A DNA stretch of 26,298 bases, taken from positions 1 through 26,298 of the forward strand of contig DATGKW010000003.1 of NCBI GenBank assembly GCA_035294465.1, given 5' to 3'. Source of the stretch: Paraktedonobacter sp035294465 (GTDB lineage: Bacteria; Chloroflexota; Ktedonobacteria; Ktedonobacterales; Ktedonobacteraceae). Shown here piece by piece: positions 8,132 to 15,707 of this stretch (the first letter of the stretch is position 1; each line of letters starts with the position of its first letter). The notes beneath the pieces were generated by a model. That model had not been told where the DNA came from. It was given only the letters and a program-made list of their open reading frames with translations, and made no database searches. A program made the translations under genes and the position numbers.

Positions 8132-8584
8132 TCAGTTCCCCATCGGCGCCTGAAGCTTCTGCTTCAAACAATCAAAGAATTGAGCCGTAAGGCGGTCGGT
8201 CGCACCACTGAGCAAGCGCGCGCCGACGCTGGCGATTGTCCCGCTCACCGTCACGTCGGCTTTCCAATCCATCCGCGTCTCATTCTCTTGTACGGCGGTC
8301 AGGTGCATATCTCCGGTTAGTTCGACCGCACTGCCCGGGGCCTTGCCACGGCCCTTTACTACCATGTGCTCCGGCTCTTTGACCTCTGGACGAGTGACAT
8401 CCATCGTAAATTTGGCTTTCACCGGACCAACTCCGACATTGACAATGGCCTTCCAATGCTCATCGCCCAGCACTTCCAGGCTTTGGAACCCTGGCGCGCA
8501 CCCCGCAACATTATTCACATCCATGAGAAATTCCCAGACCTTCTGAATTGGGGCGGCAATTGTTTGCGTACCCGAAAACTCCAT
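8132..8584 (-). CDS. CoxG-like SRPBCC family protein (second copy)
   Basis: The protein has 150 residues and starts MEFSGTQTIAAPIQKVWEFL, the classic opening of CoxG/SRPBCC proteins, followed by MDVNNVAGCAPGFQSLEVLG. A run of alternating strands and a C-terminal amphipathic helix (ATDRLTAQFFDCLKQKL) complete the helix-grip fold. It shares architecture but little sequence with the copy at 6801-7235, so it is a diverged paralogue and not a recent duplicate. An AGGAAGGAAAG purine tract precedes ATG 8584. The methyltransferase gene follows after 10 bases, which suggests that the SRPBCC protein binds or delivers a hydrophobic ligand in the same pathway; that is an inference. No CO dehydrogenase genes are in the window. 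Confidence 0.85.
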   Translation of the reverse strand: MEFSGTQTIAAPIQKVWEFLMDVNNVAGCAPGFQSLEVLGDEHWKAIVNVGVGPVKAKFTMDVTRPEVKEPEHMVVKGRGKAPGSAVELTGDMHLTAVQENETRMDWKADVTVSGTIASVGARLLSGATDRLTAQFFDCLKQKLQAPMGN

Positions 8585-8699
8585 ACGTTTCTTTCCTTCC
8601 TAAATTCTCGCAGTCCCTCCCAGGGGATACCAGCCAGTTCTACCCCGTCCGGCAACAGGTAAAAAAAGGGCAACGGGATGTCTGCGGCTGCTACTATCC

Positions 8700-8708
8700 A
8701 TCATATCA
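8700..8708 (-). promoter_or_regulatory. weak candidate promoter for the coxG-methyltransferase operon
   Basis: The minus strand reads TGATATGAT, a TGn-extended -10 with TATGAT. The leader to ATG 8584 would be about 110 bases. No clear -35 is present. The rest of the 268-base divergent spacer shows only the opposing promoter at 8778-8807. Confidence 0.25.
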
Positions 8709-8777
8709 CAGTGGATTTCTCTGTATGTACCCACATTCTTTGCGCGCAGCGCGGAGGCGCTTGTACGGAACCAGTCC

Positions 8778-8807
8778 TTGTAGTGAGCCGCGCTAACATG
8801 CTACACT
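8778..8807 (+). promoter_or_regulatory. candidate promoter for the enoyl-CoA hydratase gene
   Basis: TTGTAG (8778-8783), an 18-base spacer and TACACT (8802-8807). The -10 is preceded by TGC and matches the histidine kinase promoter at 2527 over TGCTACACTAC, with the same spacer length. Initiation near 8814 gives a leader of about 40 bases. Confidence 0.45.
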
Positions 8808-8852
8808 ACCCGCAGCATCGTAAATCAGCAACGAAGGAGTTTGTAAAGAACC

Positions 8853-9644
8853 ATGGCTATTCTCTACGAAAAACGTGGGCGTGTGGCCTACATCACGATA
8901 AACCGCCCGGAGGCGCGTAACGCTATTGACGAGGAAACCTCGCGAGAGTTGACGCAAGCCTGGCAGGATTTCCGCGACGACGCGAATGTATGGATCGGTG
9001 TGCTCACAGGGGCGGGTGATAAAGCTTTCTCGGCGGGCGCGGACCTTAAATCGTTCATCCCCATGCTATCCGGCGCGGCGCGGGCGAGCGCGGCAGGAGA
9101 AGAGGCTGAAGATTTCGGCTTCGGCGGGATTACACGCGGCTTTGAGTGCTGGAAACCGATGATCGCCGCAATTAATGGCTTTTGCCTCGCCGGGGGCACG
9201 GAAATGATGCTGGCCTGCGATCTGCGCATTGCAGCCGAGAACGCAACGATTGGGTTGACCGAGGTACGCTGGGGTATCATTCCCGGCGCGGGTGGAACGC
9301 AACGTCTGCCACGTATGATCCCGCTGGCAAAAGCTATGGAAATTATCCTGCTGGGCGAACCAATTACAGCGGAGGAGGCATATCGCATTGGCCTGGTCAA
9401 TAAAGTCGTGCCCCAGGCCGAACTGATGAACGAGGTCGAACGCTGGGTCAACACCCTGCTCGAACGCGGTCCCCTGGCTCTACGAGCCGCCAAGCAGGCC
9501 ATGCTGCAAGGGCTTGATATGCCACTCAACGAGGGCCTGAAACTGGAGCAACGCCTCTTCCGCCAGATGCTAGCAACCGAGGATGCGAAAGAGGGTCCGC
9601 TGGCCTTCACGCAGAAGAGAAAGCCGCAGTTCAAAGGTCAGTAG
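8853..9644 (+). CDS. enoyl-CoA hydratase/isomerase (crotonase family)
   Basis: This 263-residue protein has the usual length for a crotonase. The CoA-binding and first oxyanion-hole loop reads AFSAGADLKSF (58-68); the second oxyanion-hole motif is GFCLAGGTEMMLACDLRIA (109-127). Glu117 and Glu137, 20 residues apart, align with the two catalytic glutamates of rat mitochondrial enoyl-CoA hydratase (Glu144 and Glu164), so hydratase activity is expected. The WGIIPGAGGTQRLPR signature follows. The protein probably hydrates trans-2-enoyl-CoA in beta-oxidation or a related acyl-CoA pathway; chain length cannot be read. AAGGAG lies 13 bases before ATG 8853, rather far. It has its own promoter and converges on the rRNA methyltransferase gene with a 4-base gap. 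Confidence 0.93.
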   Translation: MAILYEKRGRVAYITINRPEARNAIDEETSRELTQAWQDFRDDANVWIGVLTGAGDKAFSAGADLKSFIPMLSGAARASAAGEEAEDFGFGGITRGFECWKPMIAAINGFCLAGGTEMMLACDLRIAAENATIGLTEVRWGIIPGAGGTQRLPRMIPLAKAMEIILLGEPITAEEAYRIGLVNKVVPQAELMNEVERWVNTLLERGPLALRAAKQAMLQGLDMPLNEGLKLEQRLFRQMLATEDAKEGPLAFTQKRKPQFKGQ

Positions 9645-9648
9645 CAGC

Positions 9649-10854
9649 CTAACTTATTCGACAAAACACCGCTTTCAAGTACGCCGTCTCAGGCATAGCC
9701 AGGCGAATCGGATGATCGACTCCGTGACTGTACGACTCCAGGAGCTGGACAGAGCGCTGCAAGCGCCGGGCGCTCTGTGCCAGCACGCCAAGCAGATCAT
9801 CCATCCCTACTACGCCAGAGCACGAGCAAGAGAGCAGAATTCCTCCCGGATGCAGAACCTCCATACCAAGCTGGTTGAGGCGGCGATAGGCTTTGAGAGC
9901 CTGCGCACGCGCGCTCTGCGTCCTGGCAAAGGCGGGCGGGTCGAGCACTACTACATCGAACCGCTCGCCTCTCGACCGCGCTTTCTCCAGATAGTCAAAA
10001 ACATTAGCTATATGGAATTCGTGGGGCGTGGGATCGATACCGTTGAGCACAAAGTGCTGGCGTGCGGCTTCAATGGCGGGGGCAGAGATGTCTACGCTCA
10101 CCACACGCGTATCGCTGCTGCTCAGGGCAGCGTAAACAGAAAAGGCTCCGGTGTAGCAAAAGCAGTTCAGCACACGTTTGCCACGACAATATTTGCGCAA
10201 CGCCTCGCGTTTATCGCGCTGATCCAGGAAAAAACCAGTCTTCTGGCCTTCCCAGGGATCAACGACAAAAAGGACATTATTTTCACGTATGGTCACTTGT
10301 GTAGGCACTCCTCCGGCGGCCACCAGTGGTTCCTCCGCCTCCAGACCCTCACGCTGCCGTGCCTGACCATCGTTGCGCAGCAAAATACCGCGAGCACCCG
10401 CTTCAATCATCAGAGCTTCGATGAGCAGAGAACGCAGACGCTCCATGCCAGACGTGTCGATCTGCACAACCAGAATTTCGGCATAACGGTCCACCACCAG
10501 CCCCGGCAGGTTATCGCCCTCGGCGTTGATCAGGCGATAGGCATTGGTCACACCGGGATCAAAAACCTGGCGCAATTCAAGGGCCTGCCGCACACGCCGG
10601 CGCAGAAAAGCAAGATCGATCCTTTCCTCGCTATCGCGCGTCAGAACCCGAATGGCGATATCGGTCTGGGGGTTATAGTAGCCGCGCGCGACGAACTGGC
10701 CGGTTGCAGACTTGACATCGACCGGGCCACCCGCTTCGATCCAACGCGGAGGCTGCTGTAAAGCGCCTGAGAAAATCCACAAATGGCCATTATACAGGAT
10801 TTCTTCTTTCCCCGGCTTGAGACTGGCCGTCGGATAGTGAACTGATAGTGACAC
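9649..10854 (-). CDS. RlmI-type 23S rRNA (cytosine-C5) methyltransferase
   Basis: The protein has 401 residues from the chosen start. An N-terminal PUA-like domain (about 5-75) includes the family signature GHLWIFSGAL. The linker holds NAYRLINAEGDNLPGLVVDR, typical of the RlmI/YccW group. The Rossmann catalytic domain has EGQKTGFFLDQR (about 202-213), motif I NCFCYTGAFSVYAAL (about 230-244) and the catalytic DPPAFA (about 305-310). E. coli RlmI makes m5C1962 in 23S rRNA with SAM. The frame is open to an ATG at 10914, but the -10 element at 10885-10893 lies downstream of that ATG; GTG 10854, with AAGGA 12 bases upstream, fits both the promoter and the family N-terminus. The exact target base is inferred. 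Confidence 0.9.
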   Translation of the reverse strand: MSLSVHYPTASLKPGKEEILYNGHLWIFSGALQQPPRWIEAGGPVDVKSATGQFVARGYYNPQTDIAIRVLTRDSEERIDLAFLRRRVRQALELRQVFDPGVTNAYRLINAEGDNLPGLVVDRYAEILVVQIDTSGMERLRSLLIEALMIEAGARGILLRNDGQARQREGLEAEEPLVAAGGVPTQVTIRENNVLFVVDPWEGQKTGFFLDQRDKREALRKYCRGKRVLNCFCYTGAFSVYAALSSSDTRVVSVDISAPAIEAARQHFVLNGIDPTPHEFHIANVFDYLEKARSRGERFDVVVLDPPAFARTQSARAQALKAYRRLNQLGMEVLHPGGILLSCSCSGVVGMDDLLGVLAQSARRLQRSVQLLESYSHGVDHPIRLAMPETAYLKAVFCRIS

Positions 10855-10884
10855 GACCGCTGCTTTTCCTTCAAATTTTTCTCT

Positions 10885-10893
10885 ATTATCGCA
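10885..10893 (-). promoter_or_regulatory. extended -10 promoter for the rRNA methyltransferase
   Basis: The minus strand reads TGCGATAAT, a TGn-extended -10 with one mismatch. Initiation near 10878 leaves a short leader to GTG 10854 and excludes the in-frame ATG at 10914. Confidence 0.4.
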
Positions 10894-10991
10894 TAGAAGA
10901 CAAGTAGCTCTCATATTTCAGCAGGCAAGCCGCTGACTTTCAGAACCTTCGCATTTCCGTGTTAGAGGCAGAGCCATGCGAACCTCATAAA

Positions 10992-11028
10992 AATGCAGGT
11001 GTGTTTACCAGGCAAACACACCTGCATT
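10992..11028 (-). terminator. intrinsic terminator of the GH15 gene
   Basis: AATGCAGGTGTGTTT (10992-11006) and AAACACACCTGCATT (11014-11028) form a perfect 15-bp stem with a 7-base loop. On the minus strand the stem runs into a U tract. It lies just after the GH15 stop codon and upstream of the rRNA methyltransferase gene, so it separates the two transcripts. Confidence 0.92.
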
Positions 11029-11045
11029 GACGATCATTGCTATAA

Positions 11046-13028
11046 TCAGGCTTTAATAAACTTAATTGCAGCAATAACTGGATCGCTATGATGTTCCGAC
11101 ATACGCAGCATTGCACGCCTCAAGTTATAAGCGCTGTTAATCAGAGCAATATGGGTAAATGCTTGAGGATAGTTGCCCAGCGCTATGCCGCTATTGGTCG
11201 CAATCTCTTCGGAAAAGAGACCCAGAGGGCTGGCATAACTTACCAGGCGCTCGAAGAGTGAACGAGCTTCCTCCACACGCCCCTGCATAGCCAGATTGTC
11301 TACCAGCCAGAAAGAACAGAGAGTAAAGGTGCCCTCACACCCATCGAGGCCATCTTCCGAATTGTAGCGATAGACAAAACCGCGTTCATCGGTCAGTTGC
11401 TCCATCACCCGGTCAACGGTTGAACGCATACGCGGGTCCCCGGGAGGAATAAAGCCAACCAGAGGCAGTAACAGACAAGAAGCATCAAGTGTAGTGCTCC
11501 CATAATACTGTGTGAACGCGCCAATCTGCGTATTATACCCATTGGTCAGGATATCGGTGCGAATCTGTTCGCGTACCTGGCGCCAGCGTGGAAGATCGGC
11601 CTTTAATCCTTCCTGCTCGGCGGCGCGAATCACGCGGTCAAGTGCAACCCAACACATGACTTTGGAATAGACGAAGTGATGCTCACCATCGCGCACCTCC
11701 CAGATCCCCCGGTCGGTCTCGCGCCAGTGCTTACATACATGTTCGGCCATCACGCACATCAGATACCAGAGCGGTCCCTCCAGCTTCTCCCCAAAACGTT
11801 CAAAGCACCCCATACGACGATACTGGTGAATACAATCCAATACTTCGCCAAATACGTCTAGCTGCTTCTGGTGAGCAGCACCATTACCGATACGCACCGG
11901 AAACGATCCACAGTAGCCGCTCAAATGGGTCAGTTCCTGTTCTATCAGCTCGCGTTCGCCGCGAATGCCGTACATAATCTGCAAGTCTTCGCCGTCGGAG
12001 AAAGAGAGCCGCTGTAGCCACTGGGTAAAAGCGTGGGCCTCCTCCGTAAAGCCCAGCACGTTCAATGCATAGAGGGTAAAGCTCGCATCGCGCAGCCAGG
12101 TAAAGCGGTAGTCCCAATTCCGCTCACCTCCCAGATCTTCCGGCAGAGAGGTCGTGGGAGCTGCGACAATTGCCCCGGTGGGAGCGTAGGTCATCATCTT
12201 CAGAACCAGAGCACTGCGTTCGACCAGATCTGGATAGGGGCCAGTATAGTCACAGCTGCTCAGCCATTTGCGCCAGCAGTGCAACGTCTGGGCCAGTTCG
12301 GCATCAAAATTGCGCTGTTGCAGTTCGGACTCGACCAGGCGATGAGCAGCCAGAGCAGAACGTCCGACGCCCAACGCGAACAGCAACCGCTCTCCCTCGC
12401 GCAAAGTCACCCGGACGACTACCGTCGGATTGACTTCGTTCTCTCCCGCTTCAAGAACCATCTCATAGCTAGGGAGCAGATTACCGCCGATTACCGCCAG
12501 GCCAAGATGCTGATTTCCGCCGTTGACGACCGCGCCAATGTTAGAAACCAGGTATGCTTCACTAGCAGAGCCAGCATAATTGGGAGTTACTTTGAGGCGC
12601 ACTGTGATCGGCAGCTCGCCCTGTGTGCATTCCACAATCCTTACCAGACAATGGCAGGAACCATCCTCGCGTGTCCAGGTATTATTATTCATCTCCCGAA
12701 ATTGCCAGGCTGAGAGCGTCTCAACTGGCATAAAATCGGTGAGAACAACTTCACCAACGGTGCTCTTGAAACGCGTCTGTAAGACATTGCTGCCCCTAAG
12801 ATAGCGCTGCACACCTGAAATAGCAGGATCAGCGGGAGCAATCTGGAAGTATCCTCCGCGTTCCGCATCAAGCAGCCGGCAAAAGATGGCAGGGCTGTCA
12901 AAGTCCGGCAGGCACCCCCAGTCTACCGAACCATCTGGAGCAACCAGCACAACCGAATGGCAGTCGCCGATGACTCCATACGCGTTAATTGGTTGATAAG
13001 TGCGAGTTTTTCCGTTCATCCCAACCAT
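11046..13028 (-). CDS. glycoside hydrolase family 15 (glucoamylase/trehalase-like)
   Basis: The protein has 660 residues. An N-terminal beta-sandwich domain (about 1-270) opens with YQPINAYGVIGDCHSVVLVA and DGSVDWGCLPDFDSPAIF, the standard bacterial GH15 start. The (alpha/alpha)6 barrel follows, with the substrate-binding NWDYRFTWLRDASFTLYAL. GIWEVR holds Glu444, the likely general acid, and LFSEEI holds Glu607/608, one of which is the likely general base. Family members release glucose from alpha-glucans or split trehalose; sequence alone does not decide between them. No signal peptide is seen, so it should act in the cytoplasm, perhaps on glycogen or trehalose. The start is uncertain because neither ATG 13028 nor ATG 13019 has a strong ribosome-binding site. 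It is transcribed alone and ends at a strong terminator. Confidence 0.93.
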   Translation of the reverse strand: MVGMNGKTRTYQPINAYGVIGDCHSVVLVAPDGSVDWGCLPDFDSPAIFCRLLDAERGGYFQIAPADPAISGVQRYLRGSNVLQTRFKSTVGEVVLTDFMPVETLSAWQFREMNNNTWTREDGSCHCLVRIVECTQGELPITVRLKVTPNYAGSASEAYLVSNIGAVVNGGNQHLGLAVIGGNLLPSYEMVLEAGENEVNPTVVVRVTLREGERLLFALGVGRSALAAHRLVESELQQRNFDAELAQTLHCWRKWLSSCDYTGPYPDLVERSALVLKMMTYAPTGAIVAAPTTSLPEDLGGERNWDYRFTWLRDASFTLYALNVLGFTEEAHAFTQWLQRLSFSDGEDLQIMYGIRGERELIEQELTHLSGYCGSFPVRIGNGAAHQKQLDVFGEVLDCIHQYRRMGCFERFGEKLEGPLWYLMCVMAEHVCKHWRETDRGIWEVRDGEHHFVYSKVMCWVALDRVIRAAEQEGLKADLPRWRQVREQIRTDILTNGYNTQIGAFTQYYGSTTLDASCLLLPLVGFIPPGDPRMRSTVDRVMEQLTDERGFVYRYNSEDGLDGCEGTFTLCSFWLVDNLAMQGRVEEARSLFERLVSYASPLGLFSEEIATNSGIALGNYPQAFTHIALINSAYNLRRAMLRMSEHHSDPVIAAIKFIKA

Positions 13029-13101
13029 TCACATTCTTTCTTGTAATAAAAAACGATAAGTCCATGGGATGAGAGATGCTTATTTCTACTCTTAAATCCC
13101 C

Positions 13102-13110
13102 GTTATACCA
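13102..13110 (-). promoter_or_regulatory. extended -10 promoter for the GH15 gene
   Basis: The minus strand reads TGGTATAAC, a TGn-extended -10 with one mismatch. The leader to ATG 13028 would be about 65 bases. Confidence 0.4.
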
Positions 13111-13464
13111 AAACAGAACGGAGGAAGTAAGACTCCAGTAACAGAAATGTTCTTCCAATTCTGACACCGCGCTCTCCTGTCTATAGGAAGGCTCACCCCG
13201 CTTTATAACACCTTTCCACGTCCCTTTTCTTGACTATGAGCACGCGCCAGTTCTAGAGATTATTTCCCTGGACAACAAAAAGCTCTCTGTGTTTTTAGAC
13301 TACCAAATACAGAGAAATATGACAGCCAAATAGTAGCATGTATCCAGGAGAGCGGTGAAGCAAGGAGGCTGGCAATCTCAACGCAAGGAAGGCACTTCCC
13401 GGCCTCAAATTTTCTGAAAAAAGATAGGTGATGTCGTAGGAGAGTTGTACTAGCTATTTAAATA

Positions 13465-13491
13465 ATGGTAAAGCAGGGTTAACATTACCAT
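13465..13491. promoter_or_regulatory. possible operator dyad upstream of the lipoate ligase-like gene
   Basis: ATGGTAA (13465-13471) and TTACCAT (13485-13491) form a perfect 7-bp inverted repeat with a 13-base centre that contains GTTAAC. It lies 37 bases upstream of the TATAAT at 13528, where a repressor or activator would bind. No regulator gene is adjacent. Confidence 0.35.
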
Positions 13492-13524
13492 ATGGGCGGC
13501 TTTAAGAGAGTTCGGCGGTATAAG

Positions 13525-13533
13525 TGGTATAAT
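13525..13533 (+). promoter_or_regulatory. extended -10 promoter for the lipoate ligase-like gene
   Basis: TGGTATAAT is a perfect -10 with TGn extension. No good -35 is seen. Initiation near 13540 gives a leader of about 130 bases ending in AGGAGG. Confidence 0.45.
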
Positions 13534-13672
13534 AAACAAGCCAGACAGGCTCCGGTCAAAGTGAGCCAGGCGCAAGAAAAATCTCATCGCGCGCATTGCG
13601 GATCTCCGTGCGGCGTGTGGACATATTTACTGCAGCTACCATGCCTCAAAACAGTTAGAAAGCAGGAGGATT

Positions 13673-14449
13673 TTGCAGAGTCAGTGTTTTTCTGAATGCG
13701 CGTGGCGGAGTATTCCGCTCACCATTGCCGATCAACAAACGCATATCGAGCGGAGTGAGCTGCTTTTAGCGGAGGCAGCACTGGGAAAATCCCCGGTGCT
13801 GTACTGGTCTCTGGCTGAGCCAGTCGGCCTGGTCCTGGGATTTTCTCAAAAAGCAGACGTACTGAATCTTCAGGCGCTAGCTGAAGAGGCCATTCCTGTC
13901 TATCATCGTCGAGCTGGAGGAACGGCTGTACTTGTTGGACCGCATTTGCTTGCGCTGGATGTCGTACTGCCGGCGCACCACCCGCTTGTCTTAGCCGATC
14001 TTGTAGAATCATATCGGTGGTTCGGTGAAACCTGGGCGCGAGCTCTCTCTCTGCTTGGCATCGAAACGCGTCTGATAACTCCCGCCGAAGCTCACGAGCA
14101 GCGTACACAGGCGAAACGCGAGGAGAGGCGCGTGCATGAAGAGATCCTGCGCCGCGCTTGCTACGCGTCATATTCTCCCTACGAAGTAGCGGTAGGACAG
14201 CGTAAGGTGGTGGGGCTGGATATGATTCGCCGGCGCAACGGCAGCCTGCTACAGGCAGGAGTCCTGTTAAGATGGGAGAGCGAGACACTGGCCAGGCTGC
14301 TCGGCCATACACCGAACGAACAGGAATTGCTGCGCCGGAAACTTCCTGAGCGCGCGGTTGGCTTAGATGAGCTGGCGAACCGTTGTGTAACGGCCCAGGA
14401 AGTCATCGAGGCGTTTGAAACGTCACTTTTTTCTCTCAGAGAAAAATAG
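13673..14449 (+). CDS. lipoate-protein ligase A / octanoyltransferase family protein (BPL/LPL domain)
   Basis: This 258-residue protein has one BPL_LplA_LipB domain. The substrate loop reads YHRRAGGTAVLVGPHLLALD (77-96), equivalent to the RRxSGGG loop of lipoate ligases. Lys178 in VGQRKVVGLDMIRRR matches the conserved lysine that contacts the acyl carbonyl. Cys163 in CYASYSPYEV lies where LipM-type octanoyltransferases have a Cys-aromatic pair, so octanoyl transfer is possible as well as ATP-dependent lipoylation. No LplA C-terminal accessory domain is evident. AGGAGG at 13664-13669 is followed after only 3 bases by TTG 13673, and no ATG exists in frame nearby; TTG is therefore the best start but the spacing is short. 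The role would be to lipoylate 2-oxoacid dehydrogenases or GcvH, none of which is nearby. Confidence 0.8.
   Translation: MQSQCFSECAWRSIPLTIADQQTHIERSELLLAEAALGKSPVLYWSLAEPVGLVLGFSQKADVLNLQALAEEAIPVYHRRAGGTAVLVGPHLLALDVVLPAHHPLVLADLVESYRWFGETWARALSLLGIETRLITPAEAHEQRTQAKREERRVHEEILRRACYASYSPYEVAVGQRKVVGLDMIRRRNGSLLQAGVLLRWESETLARLLGHTPNEQELLRRKLPERAVGLDELANRCVTAQEVIEAFETSLFSLREK
14428..14446. terminator. possible weak terminator hairpin
   Basis: TTTTTCTC (14428-14435) and GAGAAAAA (14439-14446) pair across a 3-base loop, immediately before the TAG stop, and GTTTTTC follows. The stem is A/U-rich, so termination would be weak; read-through into the metallophosphoesterase gene is plausible. Confidence 0.3.
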
Positions 14450-14470
14450 GTTTTTCTCCCTGTCATAAAC

Positions 14471-15493
14471 ATGCCTGTTTCTCTGTCCTTATCTGTAGGG
14501 AATCTTCATACCAAATGCTGTGTTATAGGGGGTTTTGCCGCACGCATGGATGAACTTCAACTGCCAGTAAAATCAGCTCAGAACAGACCGGGAGAACTTC
14601 TCTACTTCTGGGCGCTAGGCGATCTGCATTACTACGCCTGCTCTGCCTGGCAAACAGTACATGCTCCGCGCCTGAGCCTGCTGTTTCGGGATCTGCGCCA
14701 GCTCTGGGCACGCGAAGGCGCTCCAGCTTTTTGTGTCTCGCCGGGCGATATCATCGAGAGAGCCAGCCCCGAAAATTATCAACTGGCTCGCCAGCAATTG
14801 AGCCTCCACCTTGATTTAGTACCATTTTATCCCGGTCTGGGCAACCACGAACTGTTCGCCGCTGGCCAGGAGAGCGAGGCAGAATTGCTGGATGACTTCA
14901 CGATTTTCTGGGATAAGCCGCCGCGCTATTATTGGGTCGAGGGAGAAGTGCTCTGCATCATGCTGGATGTCGTAGGCTACGGCAAGCCAGTACTGACGAC
15001 CGAATCGCTGGCCTTCCTGGACACTGCGTTGACCAAGCACCCCCGGCATATTGCCATTATCTTTGCCCACTGCCCACTCTATGGGACGGTGCTGGATCGA
15101 GATCCGCAACGTGACCTGGACTATGACTCTCTAGAGCCTTTCTTCTATCTAGAAAACTCCGAAGAGGTGCGCGCTGTGCTCGCACGCCACGCGAATGCTT
15201 GCCTGTACATACACGGGCACACGCACTCAGGTTGGCAGGCGCCCAACCTTGTGCTGACTGAGGAGTTGGGAGAACACCCGGTCACTTCGGTAAATCTATC
15301 ATCACCCTGGTATACCGGCAAGCATCACGGAGTTCAGTGGCTTGACGGCGGTAGGGCATGCAGGTACCGTTCCGATGACCCTGACCTGATAGTCTCCTTC
15401 GCTATGCATATTTCCCGCAACCAGGCGCATTTGCGCCTGCGTGATCACCAGGCGGGAAACTGGCTGGCCGAGTGGATCGTGCCTGTACGATGA
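14471..15493 (+). CDS. calcineurin-like metallophosphoesterase
   Basis: The protein has 340 residues. The five metal-binding motifs of the calcineurin-like superfamily are present: GDLHYY (Asp51, His53), PGDIIE (Asp93), GNHELF (Asn125, His126), FAHCPLYG (His200) and HGHTH (His250, His252). These bind two metal ions and hydrolyse phosphomono- or diesters; the substrate cannot be read. There is no clear signal peptide or membrane segment, so it is probably cytoplasmic. The start is uncertain. ATG 14471 lies 21 bases after the previous stop without a ribosome-binding site, while in-frame ATG 14546 has only a distant GGGGG; the conserved domain begins near residue 44, so either works. It probably shares a transcript with the lipoate ligase-like gene, although their functions show no obvious link. 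Confidence 0.88.
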   Translation: MPVSLSLSVGNLHTKCCVIGGFAARMDELQLPVKSAQNRPGELLYFWALGDLHYYACSAWQTVHAPRLSLLFRDLRQLWAREGAPAFCVSPGDIIERASPENYQLARQQLSLHLDLVPFYPGLGNHELFAAGQESEAELLDDFTIFWDKPPRYYWVEGEVLCIMLDVVGYGKPVLTTESLAFLDTALTKHPRHIAIIFAHCPLYGTVLDRDPQRDLDYDSLEPFFYLENSEEVRAVLARHANACLYIHGHTHSGWQAPNLVLTEELGEHPVTSVNLSSPWYTGKHHGVQWLDGGRACRYRSDDPDLIVSFAMHISRNQAHLRLRDHQAGNWLAEWIVPVR

Positions 15494-15539
15494 AATCAGC
15501 AACGCCGCCGATTTAGAGCGGTAAGGTTCTCCTGTGTTC

Positions 15540-15599
15540 CTGCCTTTTCGGCAGTTGAGTCACCCTTTCTGCAAGAAGGGTGCATTATTTGATTTGTTC
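15540..15599 (+). terminator. terminator hairpins after the metallophosphoesterase gene
   Basis: Two hairpins lie in a row: CTGCC/GGCAG (15540-15554) and CACCCTT/AAGGGTG (15561-15582, 8-base loop). The second is followed by T-rich CATTATTTGATTTGTTCG, consistent with an intrinsic terminator. Confidence 0.65.
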
Positions 15600-15707
15600 G
15601 TTTGAAGTAACTCTCGATCAAGCTGCAGATTTATGTGGTCTTTCGACCCAAAATGGTAGGCTATAGTTGTATACATCTTATTCTACTGAGAGGAGCGGAA
15701 GAAAAGA

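Larger units (their letters stand above)
13029..13672. other. long divergent intergenic region
   Basis: About 640 bases separate the GH15 gene from the lipoate ligase-like gene. I see divergent extended -10 elements (13102-13110 minus, 13525-13533 plus) and a dyad at 13465-13491. The short open frames here have no ribosome-binding site and look random. The middle (about 13150-13440) shows nothing I can identify. Confidence 0.5.

Noticed and set aside
8888..9634. 248-codon minus-strand open frame opposite the enoyl-CoA hydratase
   Set aside because: The plus-strand product has complete crotonase motifs; the antisense product is Ser/Pro/Arg-rich shadow sequence.
9583..10761. Long plus-strand open frame (392 codons) opposite the rRNA methyltransferase
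   Set aside because: It mirrors the minus-strand gene, whose motifs (NCFCYTGAF, DPPAFA) are unmistakable; the plus-strand product shows no family features.
12033..12713. 226-codon plus-strand open frame inside the GH15 gene
   Set aside because: Shadow of the minus-strand glycoside hydrolase, with no ribosome-binding site.
13492..13695. 67-codon open frame upstream of the lipoate ligase-like gene
   Set aside because: It contains the TGGTATAAT promoter and overlaps the true ribosome-binding site; the composition is not protein-like.
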